Assembly (NCBI GenBank): GCA_946902875.1
Contig: OX336358.1
Location: 15,865,694-15,929,693 of the forward strand
Reading direction: 5' to 3'
DNA from: Nematopogon swammerdamellus
Lineage: Eukaryota; Arthropoda; Insecta; Lepidoptera; Adelidae
DNA: 64,000 nucleotides
The first letter of the stretch is position 1. Each line of letters opens with the position of its first letter. The notes under the pieces are model-generated. The model was not told where the DNA came from. It did no database searches and saw only the letters and a list, made by a program, of their open reading frames with translations. Below are positions 1 through 11,167 of this stretch, in pieces. Made by a program: the position numbers and the translations under genes.

Positions 1-820
1 AACAGAAGACCGACAGAACGGACTAACACAAAGCGATAAGATTTAATTTCATCACCTAAGTAAGGGCCTTTCGCAGACCTCTAATACGCATTAATGAAAT
101 TAAACTTTCAAAATTAAATAAAACAAAACAAAACTTCTTAATACCTAATATTGTTTATTTGTAAATAACGTGTGTAATCATAGCTTTTAAGTTTTTCTCA
201 ATAATGCTTGTTAAACAATAAAATTATGTATTCAATATTTTGTTAATTATTATTTATTCGAATGCACAAATGCCAGTCTCGACGGTTGCATACATCGTGA
301 ACACAAACCATAGAGAATTAATAAGCCTCTCTCGCATGATAAATTGATAATGCTCACATAATGCTCGATGTGAGGGTACTTTCACACTCCATCGAACTCG
401 CATTGCAATTTATATGCTCGCGTTAGTGTCGGTTCACTCTATCTGCATACACGGTAAACTCTTATTGAACTAAATATAGTCAAATTAAAACTAAGTATGT
501 ACTGCAATCGTTAATAATGCATATTTATTATTTTATTAATTGTACGAATATTTTATGTTGACTATGTAAGTAATATCATCATCGTCAAATGGGTTATTTA
601 TTATGGTCTAATTAGAAACAAATTCAGTAGCTTCAACATACTCTTTTCGTGATTTAATTTCTAAGTAGGTAGGTACTATGTTACACAAGAACAAAAACCC
701 TATTATGCCTATTAACCCAGCTATAATATTTGTCCGGTTTACCCGTACATATGTCACGCACGACCGGACCCTCCAGTCCAATATCGCATACCTAATAATA
801 CTAATCAATCATCAATACTA
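1..820. other. AT-rich DNA, no gene seen
   Basis: No coding signal, transposon protein motif or structured repeat was recognised. The short frame at 608-808 on the minus strand has no family resemblance and looks like chance. Confidence 0.6.
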
Positions 821-1294
821 ATAATAAATCTGTAAGGGATGGTCATGGAGTAAGTTACTTTGTTATATGAGATACTGAGTTTGTAGACTCTATGTATGAT
901 ACTAAAACTAAATTGATGATATTTAGAAATCATTTCTGCACGTATACTAAAACTAAATTGATGAAATTTAGAAATCATTTCTGTATGTATTTGTATGTTA
1001 TTCCATAACTCTTAAACCGATCATCCGAATTCTATGAAACTTAGTACAAGCACATTTACTATACGGGACACAGGATAGGCTAAATAAAATTCAGTTCCGG
1101 TTACGCTAAGATGTGGCTCTCATACAAACCGAATTGTTCCGCGCGTCAAAATAAAGATACCGTAGCGGGCCTCGCCCTTAATACTTTCATCGAGAAGGTT
1201 TATTGTTTACCGGAACGTAGCTCGGCCTTCTTTCTTACTTACTTTTTTCTTCATAAATACGAATTTCACGCGAGCGAAGCCGCGGGCCACTAGT
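821..1294 (-). repeat. Repeat I (lepidopteran-type interspersed repeat)
   Basis: Read on the minus strand it starts with the 'ctag...cccgcggcttcgctcgcgtg' type of end, passes through 'gtttgtatgagagccacatc', and ends with 'cttacagatttatt'. A second copy in the opposite orientation lies at 57276-57641. An internal stretch containing 'actaaaactaaattgatga' is repeated in tandem at about 902-985. The 60-codon frame at 1111-1293 lies inside the repeat and is not a gene. Confidence 0.7.
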
Positions 1295-2046
1295 AATATA
1301 ATAATGTATTACACCATATCTCCCGGTCTGAAATCCAGCCAAACATTTTTCGTATTTTTTTTCCGAAGGCGATCAGTTACAAGTCAACTGCCGTTCCAGG
1401 AAGGTGCAAACTGATGCTTACCTAATTTTATTTGTGCTATTCCCTTTGTGATACCGTGGCCCACGCTCGATGCTCGACGCTATTCACGACAGATATTAAA
1501 TGCTTATTTGCTCCTAAATAGAATATAATGGCCGGGTATAATTGGACAATGACGGCGGAGCAATCACTGCTCTATTGTTAAAAGGGATCTTGCAGATGGA
1601 ATTAAGTTTTAGACTTGCCTTGATGTCAGAAAGTACCAGTAGAGAAAGTAAAATTTGCTTACGTTTTGGACTTTGATTGTACAATTTGGCGAGGTGAACC
1701 CCAAAAGAATGAATGAGCGTATGATTGATGAGATAAGAATTTAATTTTTTTTTTATTTTAAATTAAAACACCAATAAGCAATGATCAAAAATTTTCTAAG
1801 GTTTCTTGTCCAATTCTTCCTTTTAAAATCGGTCAGATGTTCGTCCGTCCTTCTGTCTGTCACACGCGCTGTCCGAAGTGATCACTCCGGAATGTAAAGC
1901 TGAAAATAAATAAATAAAATAAATAATTTAGTTCTTACGTCACGAAAACTATTAATATATCCTACCGCTTTTACCATAGAGCACAATAAAAAAAAACCTT
2001 AAAAGAAAACACATTTTTATATTACGGGGACCACATTTATTTTTTA
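1295..2046. other. No gene; short simple repeats
   Basis: AT-rich sequence. Around 1841-1928 a piece with 'ctgtctgtcacacgcgctgt' followed by an (AAATA)-like run resembles 61865-61985, so it may be another old repeat. Nothing else is supportable. Confidence 0.5.
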
Positions 2047-2382
2047 CTTACATACATACATATCACACACGCTGAATCCCGAAAATCGGGTTAAGCAGAG
2101 TAATCGGTGTTGTGCTGCAAGAACTCTGGTAAATTACAGCACAACACCGGCCACCACGTATCGCAAAGTATTCGAACAAGATTCAATCGATCGAGCAGCA
2201 AGTAAGGCACGAAGACCCACCTGCTGCATGACTCGGTGGAAGTGCCGTGCCAAGGTGAGAGTTGGCGAACGTGTCGCCCTTTAGCACGGCATCTTGTCCT
2301 TATCCCTTAGTCGTCTCTTACGACATGCATGGGGAGTGATGCAGTGGGGATATTCTTTTTAAGTACCGGCCCCACACGGTAC
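2047..2382 (-). repeat. SINE-C, near full length
   Basis: On the minus strand it opens with 'gtaccgtgtggggccggtac', the same 5' head as SINE-A, continues through a distinct body ('gagtcatgcagcaggtgggt', 'gcagcacaacaccgattact') and ends in a short (ATGT)n tail rather than poly(A). It is the best reference copy for this family here. Confidence 0.75.
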
Positions 2383-2919
2383 TTTTTACTTCTTTGTTTT
2401 TTTATTTATTTATTTTTTGTTTATTAGCCTTTTTTATTAATTTTTTGTATATATCTGCCATAATAACAGTATTCTTTATGTTCCCTCTAATTTTATGTGT
2501 GTAATAATATACATAACCACACCTATTGTAAAACTATTGTTGATTTCCTAAATAAACGAAAATAAAAATAAAATAAAATAAATAGGCAATAAAGTATTTC
2601 TATTTCTATTATAAAAACATAATTTTGTATCACTTAAGTGCTTACATCTCTTACTACAATCATGTTTTTACATAAAAGGCCACTCTATCCATGTGCGAAG
2701 GTCGGCGGCAGTAGTCATACGGTTTATTATGAGAAGTCAATTGGTCCTGGTTCGTATGACATCTTTGTCACAGTCTTTGTCAACTTTCCATATTGACAGA
2801 TCGTCACCGATATATTGTGTACAGGCTGTTCGGTATTAGGGGATAAATAATTCATTATTACTGCTCTTAGCCGGCAACAGAGCGTCTCAATATCACACGA
2901 TATGAGACTGTTTGATAGA

Positions 2920-3124
2920 AGAAGACTAACGAAAGATATTAGAACAGATCGGGCATGTGCTCAAAAGGGCTCAAGTTCGTAGTACCAGTAACCGACGAGC
3001 ATTTATGAAGTACATTATGAGAGTGGAAGAGGCGGCAGAGGTGTGTCAGTATCGTGGCACGTGGAGATCCGTTGTCTCTGCCCATCCCACTGGGAAAAAG
3101 GCATGAAGCTATGTATGTATGTAT
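2920..3124 (+). pseudogene. RTE-like LINE, C-terminal ORF fragment and 3' tail
   Basis: A 54-codon frame from 2942 ends at TGA 3104-3106 and contains QVRSTSNRRAFMKYIMRVEE, a C-terminus typical of endonuclease/reverse-transcriptase LINEs of the RTE type in insects. Just upstream, RRLTKDI (2920-2940) belongs to the same protein in another frame, so an internal deletion removed the segment between them. After the stop comes an (ATGT)n tail. Family assignment is from memory of these C-termini and is tentative at clade level. Confidence 0.75.
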
Positions 3125-3249
3125 GAAAATAATTAATTATGTACGTTATGAGCATAATAATAACGTTTAATTTCAAACAAAGGACTAACTCGTAATTATT
3201 ATCACGTTCAATTTAATATGTTTACTGAATTGTTAACATTGATTAGGTA

Positions 3250-4179
3250 TTGTCGTCGGGTGTTCCACAGGGTTCCATATTGGGACCTCTGTTATTTATT
3301 TTGTTTTTGAATGATGTCCACGAGTGTTTTAAAAACTGTCATTTCCTTGTTTATGCTGACGATATAAAAATATACAAAAAAATCAATACTGTTGTTGACT
3401 GTCTCGATCTCCAGAAAGATCTCGATCGATTCTACGAATATACTTTGAATAACAAACTATTTCTTAGCCTTCCGAAATGTAAGAATATCACATTTACTAA
3501 ACGTATAGTTCCTGTCAATTTTACTTATTCCATTGGTGGTGTTGTTTTACAGAGTGTTGTATCTATACGTGATCTTGGAGTAACCCTGGACTCAAAACTT
3601 CATCTTGATTCACATATATCCAATATTGTTAAGAAGGCTTATCAAATGTTAGGCTTCGTCTTGAGGTCCTCGGTTTACTTTAAAAAAGTTTCCACTTATA
3701 GATATTTATACATGACCTTAATAAGATCACAAGTCGAATACGCTGCACCTATTTGGAATCCATTCTACGATAAATACACACATGCCATTGAGATGATACA
3801 ACGGAAATTCTTATACATAATGCATCGTCGATGTGGTGGTGGCTCGCACTTACCGTATGTTGACCTACTTCGTAAATATAATTTAATAAGCCTTGGTGAT
3901 CGTAGAAATGTTCTCTCAGCTACGTGCCTCTATAAAATTTGTAATAATTATGTGGACTGCCCCGACTTGCTGTCGTTGATCCGGTATCATGTCCCTCGTC
4001 CATCCACAAGAACTAGTACCATATTTCACCTTGATCTCTGTCGTACTAATGCGGGAGTTCGTGCGCCTGTGCGTAAAATGTGTAACTTTTTCAACAGGAT
4101 ATCTGGCAATATAGACATTCACTACCTGAGTCCATTCGCCTTCAAAACACGAGTCGCTTCTACACTCTCTAATAAATAA
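3250..4179 (+). pseudogene. 5'-truncated LINE reverse transcriptase
   Basis: Continuous 309-codon frame starting abruptly inside the reverse transcriptase domain. Seen: SGVPQGSILGPLLF (residues 3-16), the catalytic box YADD (35-38), the thumb-side DLGVTLDSKLHLDSHI (about 108-123), and a C-terminal region with IRSQVEYAAPIWNP typical of CR1/Jockey-group LINEs. The first codon is TTG and an in-frame TAG lies at 3244-3246, so this is truncation, not a true start. The endonuclease half and the N-terminal half of the RT are missing. It is the longest open frame in the window, which suggests a fairly young dead-on-arrival copy. Confidence 0.9.
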
Positions 4180-4541
4180 CAAACAGTGAGCTACTACTGT
4201 GTATTGGGCTATTGCTGTGTGTGCACTATTTGTTGTACATATATACATGTAAAAATATATATATATATATATATATATAATTATGGTATGTCACTTTCTG
4301 TTACTTTGTTAAGGTTCGTCTTCTCCCTGTATTTGATTATTATTTAAGTTATGTGTCGTATTTCCTCTGTATTTCATCTTCATTAAATGTACTGTTTGCC
4401 ACGTTATATATCTATAAGTATAACAGGTGCCTAACGATGCTGGAGGCAAACTTAATTATTGTTTGTATATTTCTGTATTTTCTTGTTTGTTTGTTTCTGT
4501 TTGTTTTGGCCAAATAAATAAAATAAAAATAAAAATTGTTT
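4180..4541 (+). repeat. 3' UTR and A-rich tail of the LINE at 3250
   Basis: Follows the RT stop codon directly. Contains a (TA)n microsatellite at about 4255-4279 and ends with an (AAATA)n-like tail at 4507-4537, the expected 3' end for a target-primed insertion. Confidence 0.7.
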
Positions 4542-5260
4542 TTAATTCTTTATTGTAATTTTGCTACTCTTTCCTTTTTCGATTAACTGAATGACATCTT
4601 ATATAAATTCTGAAACAATTTGTAATACATACCTAGTTCATGTTTTTTTTTTATTTCACAATTACAATTGCCTTTACAGGTTTAATTAGAAATACATAAT
4701 TTGTCTGTGACTAAGCAGTTAAAATAATATAAAATTTTATCATTTCTGTTTCTAATAGGTCGTGCCAGAATTCGGACACCCTCGTAAGCAATCGATTCCA
4801 TAATAATAGTTTCTAAGAAGTGCGAGACGCCATGCCAGATGTTATCCCAGCGGGGTCTCCGTGTTGCTAATACGACACATCCAAGAGGTCAATAATAAAT
4901 TTAGATAGACAAGTTTACAATGTGCCAAAATCTATTGATGCATTGATAGACAAAATGTCGCTCCTGGTGAGAAGTTGTCGAGATGGCTACCGTTTGGATC
5001 TAGGTAATAAAACGCAGTCGGGTAATAACTTATCTATGTAGAATTTATACGTGTGAAGGAAAATTAAAGACAAAGAAAAAACATTAGTTAAATATGGGTT
5101 CACCAACTACGGGAGTGCGGAATATCTATGCACTGTTTAGTGTTTCAGTCAATTCAGTCCATGATGTTAATTAAACACAACAATAAACACGTCAATCTGT
5201 CTTGAAAGTACATTCTTAGCATAGTGAGTTGTAGGCTTGGCTCGTAGGGATTGATAATAG
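4542..5260. other. No gene seen
   Basis: AT-rich sequence without a recognisable repeat or coding motif. Confidence 0.5.
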
Positions 5261-5400
5261 TCCGTCTCACGAAAGAAGTCCCGTAGACGGGACGCTACGG
5301 TCATACACTTCGTCTCAAGTCGAGTCCCGTGGCAATAAGTGGAAGTGAGACGGACTCTACACTTCCACTTATTGCCGCGGGACTTCTTACGTGAGACGGA
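5261..5400. repeat. Nested foldback
   Basis: Outer arms 5261-5282 and 5379-5400 share 'tccgtctcac' and 'gaagtccc' with their complements; an inner perfect 17-bp stem joins 5331-5347 to 5360-5376 around a 12-nt loop. The nearby frame on the minus strand (5167-5409) is only a reading through these arms. Confidence 0.75.
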
Positions 5401-5447
5401 ATCTACCACCGACCGAACTGAATCATGACAATATATATTTCTAGTCT

Positions 5448-5590
5448 TCCGTCCAGTTCAGTGTAACCGACACGACCTAAGGAAGCACATACCCCATGGA
5501 TGAATAAGAAGATCGTCATCCATGACGTACCTAGTTCCCTAAGGTGTGATAAGTTGACATCACGGGTGTACAGCTAGCCATTCAAAAAGA
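5448..5590 (+). repeat. Degenerate SINE-A/B body fragment
   Basis: 'ttccgtccagttcagtgtaa', 'aggaagcac', 'cctagttc' and 'gttgacatcacgg' follow the shared SINE body in order but with many changes and an extra 'catggatga...tcatccatg' hairpin in the middle. No head or poly(A) remains. Confidence 0.55.
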
Positions 5591-5784
5591 AAATGTTTTT
5601 TTTTTTTATTAATTAAACGGTTTTATTTAGCTTGACTCCGTATATTTGTTTGTTTGTTTGTTACTATCTTTGTTTCAAATCTTGCGACAACTTTTTCAAC
5701 TACTTCTACTGAACCGATTTTTATGAAACTTTGCACACACATTGAGTTCTCGTGACAATACAATATTATGATAATTTCAAATTG

Positions 5785-6680
5785 GTAACGAGGGTCTGAT
5801 GATGGAGTCAGGAGGAGGACAGTGGAACTCTTCAACCGTTACTAGTAACCCCCTCGAGTTTTGGCTCATATGGTTGGTTTGGACGAGTGTTCCATACTTC
5901 TACCAATACACTTGGTGACGAGGGTCTGATGATGGAGTCAGGAGGTGGACAGTAGAACTCTTCAACCGTTACTAGTAACCCCCTCGAGTTTGGGCTCATA
6001 TGGTTGGTTCGGAAGAGTGTCCCATACTTCTACCAATACACTTGGTGACGAGGGTCTGATGATGGAGTCAGGAGGTGTACAGTGGAACTCTTCAACCGTT
6101 ACTAGTAACCCCCTCGAGTTTGGGCTCATTTGGTTGGTTTGGACGAGTGTCCCATACTTCTACCAATACACTTGGTGACGAGAGTCTGATGATGGAGTCA
6201 GGAGGTGTACAGTGGAACTCTTCAACCGTTACTAGTAACCCCCTCGAGTATGGGCTCATTTGGTTTGTTTGAACGAGTGTCCTATACTTCTACCAATACA
6301 CTTGGTGACGAGGGTCTGATGTTGGAGTCAGGAGGTGGACAGTGGGACTCTTCAACGGTTACTAGTAACCCCCTCGAGTTTGGGCTCACATGGTTGGTTT
6401 GGACGAGTGTCCCTTACTTCTACCAATACACTTGGTGACGAGGGTCTGATGATGGAGTCAGGAGGTGTACAGTGGAACTCTTCAACCGTTACTAGTAACC
6501 CCTCGAGTTTGGGATCATAGGGTTGGTTTGGACGAGTGTCCCTTACTTTTACCAATACACTTGGTGACGAGGGTCTGATGATGGAGTCAGGAGGTGTACA
6601 GTGGAACTCTTCAACCGTTACTAGTAACCCCCTCGAGTTTTGGCTCATTTGGTTTGTTTGAACGAGTGTCCCATACTTGT
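5785..6680. repeat. 130-bp tandem array, about seven units
   Basis: Units beginning 'gacgagggtctgatgatgg' recur at about 130-bp steps (near 5784, 5914, 6044, 6173, 6303, 6433, 6562), with few substitutions and one-base length changes. Because 130 is not a multiple of three, the open frames seen here on both strands rotate frame between units and are not genes. The last unit runs directly into the Helitron helicase remnant. Confidence 0.9.
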
Positions 6681-6682
6681 CG

Positions 6683-6986
6683 AACGCAAAAGTATGAAAC
6701 AGACATACCATCTGTTCAAATTGATTTTGAAAGAGACGGCGGACACCTTATCCATCCTAAAGCCATACAGTTTCCAGCAAAGTTTAATTAAGTAACAGCT
6801 GAGAGACGGATGTTACCGATAATTTTGTCATGGGCCTCCACTGTCCATAAAATGCAGGGCAGTACTGTTGACCGTGCTGTCGTGTATTTGGGCTCTAGAC
6901 TATTTGAGGAGGGTCAAGCGTATGTTGCATTGAGTCGCGTAAAGTCTTTAGAAGGGTTATGTATTGAGGAGCTTGATTGTGAGTAA
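6683..6986 (+). pseudogene. Helitron helicase (Pif1-type) C-terminal remnant
   Basis: One frame carries [18 protein letters not shown] (helicase motif V region) and [18 protein letters not shown] (motif VI region), both hallmarks of the Pif1-like helicase of the Helitron Rep/helicase protein that unwinds DNA for rolling-circle transposition. An in-frame TAA at 6789-6791 interrupts the frame; the terminal stop is TAA 6984-6986. The Rep nuclease and the helicase N-terminal part are absent. Upstream the frame runs straight out of the 130-bp tandem array. Confidence 0.85.
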
Positions 6987-7089
6987 TTGACAGGTAAGAA
7001 ACCGAGTAACAAAGATGCAATGAGAGAGTTGGAAAAGATGACGAGTTTACGTAATACGAGCCAAAAATCAAACTAAAAACGAGTAAATA

Positions 7090-7636
7090 AAAAAATAGGT
7101 AAAAAAACTTTTAAGTTAAACGGTTTTATTAAAAATAAAAAACTAGAAAAAAAACAGCTGTACAAAAAACTAGAAAATAATAAGGACACAAGCCTGGGCC
7201 TTCTTAAGATTTTACGTCTGGGTAAGAAATCGTGCAATACTAGCGTGATGTCTTCTCATGTCGGATGCCAAAGGGCACATGTGTCGCTGCGTCAGCGGAA
7301 TAAGTAATAAATTGTGACTTTTAACAGACTAATATAAAAACGTGGGGCGTATAATATGCGTAATAAATAACATGCGCCCCACGTTTTTATATTAGTCTGT
7401 TAAAAGTCTCAATTTATTACTTATTCCGCTGACGCAGCGACACATGTGCCCTTTGGCATCCGACATGAGAAGACAGCACGCTAGTATTGCACGATTTCTT
7501 ACCCAGACGTAAAATCTTAAGAAGGCCCAGGCTTGTGTCCTTATTATTTTCTAGTTTTTTGTACAGCTGTTTTTTTTCTAGTTTTTTATTTTTAATAAAA
7601 CCGTTTAACTTAAAAGTTTTTTTACCTATTTTTTTT
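7090..7636. repeat. Near-perfect 547-bp palindrome (about 260-bp arms)
   Basis: Left arm 7090-7349 and right arm 7375-7636 are inverted copies with only about two substitutions and a one-base T-run difference, around a 25-nt AT-rich spacer. The tip is 'acgtggggcg/cgccccacgt'. The left arm continues in the same frame as the Helitron ORF (with stops) as a lysine-rich stretch, and the mirror reading gives the 80-codon minus-strand frame at 7417-7659; neither is a convincing gene. The right arm ends exactly where a LINE-D poly(T) begins. Confidence 0.9.
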
Positions 7637-7735
7637 ATGGATAGCACGACATGTGGCATCTTTTCACCTACAAGTAGTAGGTAGGTGTCTAACGATGCCC
7701 ATGGACATTCTGTGATGCACCTCTAGACACTGTTC
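7629..7735 (-). repeat. LINE-D 3' end
   Basis: Poly(T) then 'atggatagcacgacatgtgg', 'aggtgtctaacgatgcccat' and 'ggacattctgtgatgcac', matching the LINE-D 3' UTR copies at 8778 and 10161. Confidence 0.65.
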
Positions 7736-7755
7736 TTCAGGTTTCTCTGATTTCT

Positions 7756-8018
7756 ACATATCACACGCTGTATCCCGACAATCGGGGTAAGCAGATTAAT
7801 CGGTGTTGTGCTGCAAGTAGTGCTCTTGCAAATTACAGCACAACATCGACCATCACGTTTAGTAATATATTAGGACGAGATAACTATCAAACAGAAAGTG
7901 AGGCACAAAGAACCCATCTGCTGCATGACTCGGTGGATGGAAGGACCGTGCTAAGTTGAGAGGGCTATCCTGTCGCCCTTTAGCACGGCACCTTGTTTTT
8001 ATCTCTTATGTCCTCTGA
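7756..8018 (-). repeat. SINE-C, diverged
   Basis: Same body order as 2047-2382 ('cacacgctgtatcccgacaa', 'ctgctgcatgactcggtgga', 'ctgtcgccctttagcacggc') but the 5' head breaks off after 'atctcttatgtcctct', so it lacks the head hairpin. Confidence 0.7.
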
Positions 8019-8777
8019 TTTCCGCTCAGTGTTACCTTTCACCGAAAAATTATACTTACGCTTAATAATTATATTCTTCTTAAAACTCATTAATGCTCAT
8101 CTGAGTTTTGAACCGCATACCTCTCATCTACCCCAGCCGCTCTCGACTCGACCCGCCGCTGCTTACCCACCAACCAATTAATTAATTGACTCAGTATGTG
8201 ACCACAGGACCCATTATTTCTAATCGACGCCTCCGTGCATTCCTTCCAACTGTATAACACGAATGTGCCCCATAACAGATTGTGAGAAACTATCAAATGG
8301 TCGATCCTGTAGCAACCAAACCTAAAATATGGTTTTTCGACAATTCGAAGTGGAACGTAAATTTTTTAATAACGCAATATTTATTTCGTGCAAATAATTT
8401 ATTGCAAGGGATTCAAATACCTAAAACGATTTCCTGAAAATGTTAAAACATGTTCCCTCCTTTTTGCTTCGCGCGTCGGGTAGTAAAAAGCAGATAGGGC
8501 GTCTTATCTAGTCAGTTTAAATGACTCTTGGGGTATGGAGCCCGGACGCGATCAATTTTTCCTAGAAACTGGGAAAACTTCTCATCGACGCGTCTGGGGA
8601 CCGCCGCCGTGCCCGGACCGTGCTAATGGTCCATATGGACGATTATTTTTATTTATGGGTAGTTTTATTTTTATAGCGAATTTATTTATTTTTAGGTCTA
8701 GATATAATTATTTTTTAGTATTTTATTTCAAATAAAGTACTTTTAATAAAAAAAAAAACCAGCAACAACGGTCTTAC
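8019..8777. other. No gene seen
   Basis: No recognisable repeat. A short (A)n run at 8749-8760 precedes the next LINE-D end. Small open frames here have no family resemblance. Confidence 0.5.
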
Positions 8778-8937
8778 TTTTTTTTATGGATAGCGCGACA
8801 TGTGGCATCCTTTCAACTACAATTAGGTGTCTAACGATATCCATGGACATTCTGTGCTGCACGGGGATTTCGAATGCCATGCCGGCCTGACAGGAGCCTT
8901 TTCACTCACCTTTTGAAAAACCCCAGGCTATGTCTAA
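8778..8937 (-). repeat. LINE-D 3' end
   Basis: Poly(T), 'atggatagcgcgacatgtgg', 'cgaatgccatgccggcctga' and 'ttttgaaaaaccccagg' in minus orientation. It covers the 3' UTR and the last codons region of LINE-D. Confidence 0.7.
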
Positions 8938-9760
8938 ATGTGTGCGTTACTGGCAGCACTCCATGTCGGCCGGGGTCGAAGTAAACATATGTGTGTTCTG
9001 TCGTGTATTTGTGTTAAGTGTGTATAAAGCATTTCTATTGTATTAGGCTTCTGCCTGGTCGGTCGGTCCCACAGCTAATAACATTATTTAGCTAAATTCC
9101 CACAACCCGGAGATATGTCAAGCTCCATCTGATAAAGTTTGAGATAAGGACGCCGACACAATGTCCACTGGACTGCGCTTAAATAAATGTGGAAGAGAAA
9201 ATTTACTTTGAGTTTATTATTATTTTATTATGTTTATTCCTTGTTTTCGTTTTTTATTATAATTTTAGTTTGTATTTGTATTTAGTTTACCTTCATTCTG
9301 TCTCTTCTCGTTACAACACCATGAGTGCACAAGCTTCTCGATATTTCCAAAACATAAAAATTTGTCCTACGCAAAGTTTCCTTCACTGGTGCCCTATAAG
9401 TGTCTAGCCTGGCGATCTCCACGGCGGGGCCCCTAACCGGCGGAAGGATACAGGTAACGGCGTCCCAGGGCGCCAGTAAGGACCTCCAACTCCACAGCAA
9501 AATAGCCCTTTTCTGTTTGATATTTCTACCAAATTTCACATTTTTTAATACAGTCTACTTCTCTTTTCGCACATTTCTTTGGTACAAGATTTAATTTAAA
9601 TATTAGATTTTATGCTTAATTATCAATTGTAAATATTTTACCATGGAATAAAATGAGCTCATCCATTCTTTAGGTTAGGTAATACAGTTCAAAATGAGTG
9701 TTTTTATTACTTAAATAAATAATATATTTTTAGGTCCTTCCATGTTAGGTACATACACAA
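8938..9760. other. No gene assigned
   Basis: The minus-strand frame at 9282-9539 contains a moderately GC-rich stretch (9405-9500) that reads plausibly like protein, but I recognise no family and it may be an old LINE piece. The rest is AT-rich. Confidence 0.4.
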
Positions 9761-10134
9761 TTTTTTTTTATGGAAATTGACACGGTTGGCTACATCACCT
9801 ACAAGATCCGTGATGTCAGCCCATAACACCGGGTGAACTAGGTGCCATGTCGGTTCTTCCCTTCATTTCATGTCGGCTACACAGAATTGGACGGAAAACA
9901 CGAACTATTTACATAGCCGTTTCGACTGACGTTTCGCTCAGTGCGGTGGTGCAAACCCGGCCGGGATAAACCCTACCACCTAGTAAGGTACGATACGAAG
10001 GGAAGGGACCTACAGTTTAACGTGGAATCCGAACCATCTCCAACGGTCGAGCGGTCACCCATCCAAGTACTGACCGCTCTCAGGGTTGCTTAACAACAGT
10101 CGACCGACTGCACCACTAAGCTACCGAGGCTGAC
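9761..10134 (-). repeat. SINE-B, full length
   Basis: Poly(T) at 9761 marks the 3' end. The shared body runs to about 9990, then the B head: B-box side 'cgtggaatccgaacc' at about 10023, the 5S-like segment 'cacccatccaagtactgacc' and the A-box side 'ccactaagctaccgaggctg'. The 5' end 'GTCAGCCTC' (as read on the minus strand) closes at 10134. Confidence 0.85.
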
Positions 10135-10160
10135 AAAGGCTATACTTACATCTATTTCCT

Positions 10161-10322
10161 CCAAGTACTGCCTGGGGTTCTTCAAAAGGGGCGTGAAAAG
10201 GCTCCTGTCCGGCCGGCATGGCATTCGCAATCCCCGTGCATCACAGAATGTCCATGGGCATCGTTAGACACCTACTTGTAGGTGAAACGATGCCACATGT
10301 CGCGTTATCCATAAAAAAAAAA
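10161..10322 (+). repeat. LINE-D 3' end
   Basis: 'ggggttcttcaaaaggggcg', 'ggccggcatggcattcgcaa', 'ggcatcgttagacacctact' and a poly(A) end at 10312-10322. It lies 26 bp beyond the SINE-B at 9761, in opposite orientation. Confidence 0.75.
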
Positions 10323-11167
10323 CATACAAACATTTCACAAGAAGTGACGTGATTTCAGAATGATACAATTTCATCACCATTCGGTTAGAACCAGAATCAA
10401 ACTGCTCCACAAAAATCTACATAGAAAAGCAATTTTTCTTGATATTTCACAATTTCGTCTTCACCATAAAAACATAACTGCCTAATCCACCGCCCCCGCA
10501 CCGCGTGGCGCACGCGCGGGCGCGACACGCCAACGGACGGAGCGATCGAACATTTAATACAAGTTTCACGCCGCGGCCGCACAACGCAGGCGCGAGCCGA
10601 TAGCATCGCGGACATTATGTGCGAGCGAGGGGACAGATCCACATTCCCGATATCCTAACCTATAACATTATTGTGGTTAAATATGGATTTGGTTAGCCTG
10701 TGCGACGATTTAAAACCGAGAACTGTTAAAATTCAAGTATAAATTAAAGGAAAGTTGAGGAAGCAACAATTTTGTTTTAGCTAAAAACAGCCGGCAAGGT
10801 TGTCAGTCAATTAGCGCGTATGCGTCCACTGCTGGACATAAGCCTCTCCAATTTTCCTCCAGTCCTCCCGGCCACTCCCCACGGCCCCTCCACTTTTCTT
10901 AAAAATGTAGGCACGTACTAGGTACTTATATACTTTTTGACTTATTTTTACATCTGTAGCGTACTATTAAACTTTATATCTTGCAAAAATGCCGGACAAA
11001 TCGGACGCAATTCCGGACGGGCCGTCCGAATGCCGGACAGTCCGGCCCAATTCCGGACGCATGGCATATTCAACGTGGACTATGGACGATTAAGTCATCT
11101 ATAGAGAGAGGGGTAACTTGATAGCAGCCTCCACGCTGGCTGGGCAGAGCGGGCTATTATAACTTTT
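10323..11167. other. No gene; one small RTE-like fragment
   Basis: Contains a GC-rich patch (10490-10625), not obviously a promoter. At 10821-10875, minus strand, the 'cgtccactgctggacataag' and 'cctccagtcctcccggcc' stretch matches the last codons of the RTE-like LINE at 18711-18893. Confidence 0.5.

Noticed and set aside
1111..1293. 60-codon plus frame as a small gene
   Set aside because: It lies wholly within repeat I, with the reverse copy at 57276 not preserving the frame.
3916..4248. 110-codon minus-strand frame
   Set aside because: It lies antisense to the LINE reverse transcriptase and has no protein-family resemblance.
5945..6711. Overlapping frames on both strands resembling a repeat protein
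   Set aside because: They are readings of the 130-bp tandem array; the unit length is not a multiple of three, so frames change every unit.
10490..10625. GC-rich patch as a CpG-island promoter
   Set aside because: No adjoining exon, initiator or transcript evidence; similar patches occur within transposons here.
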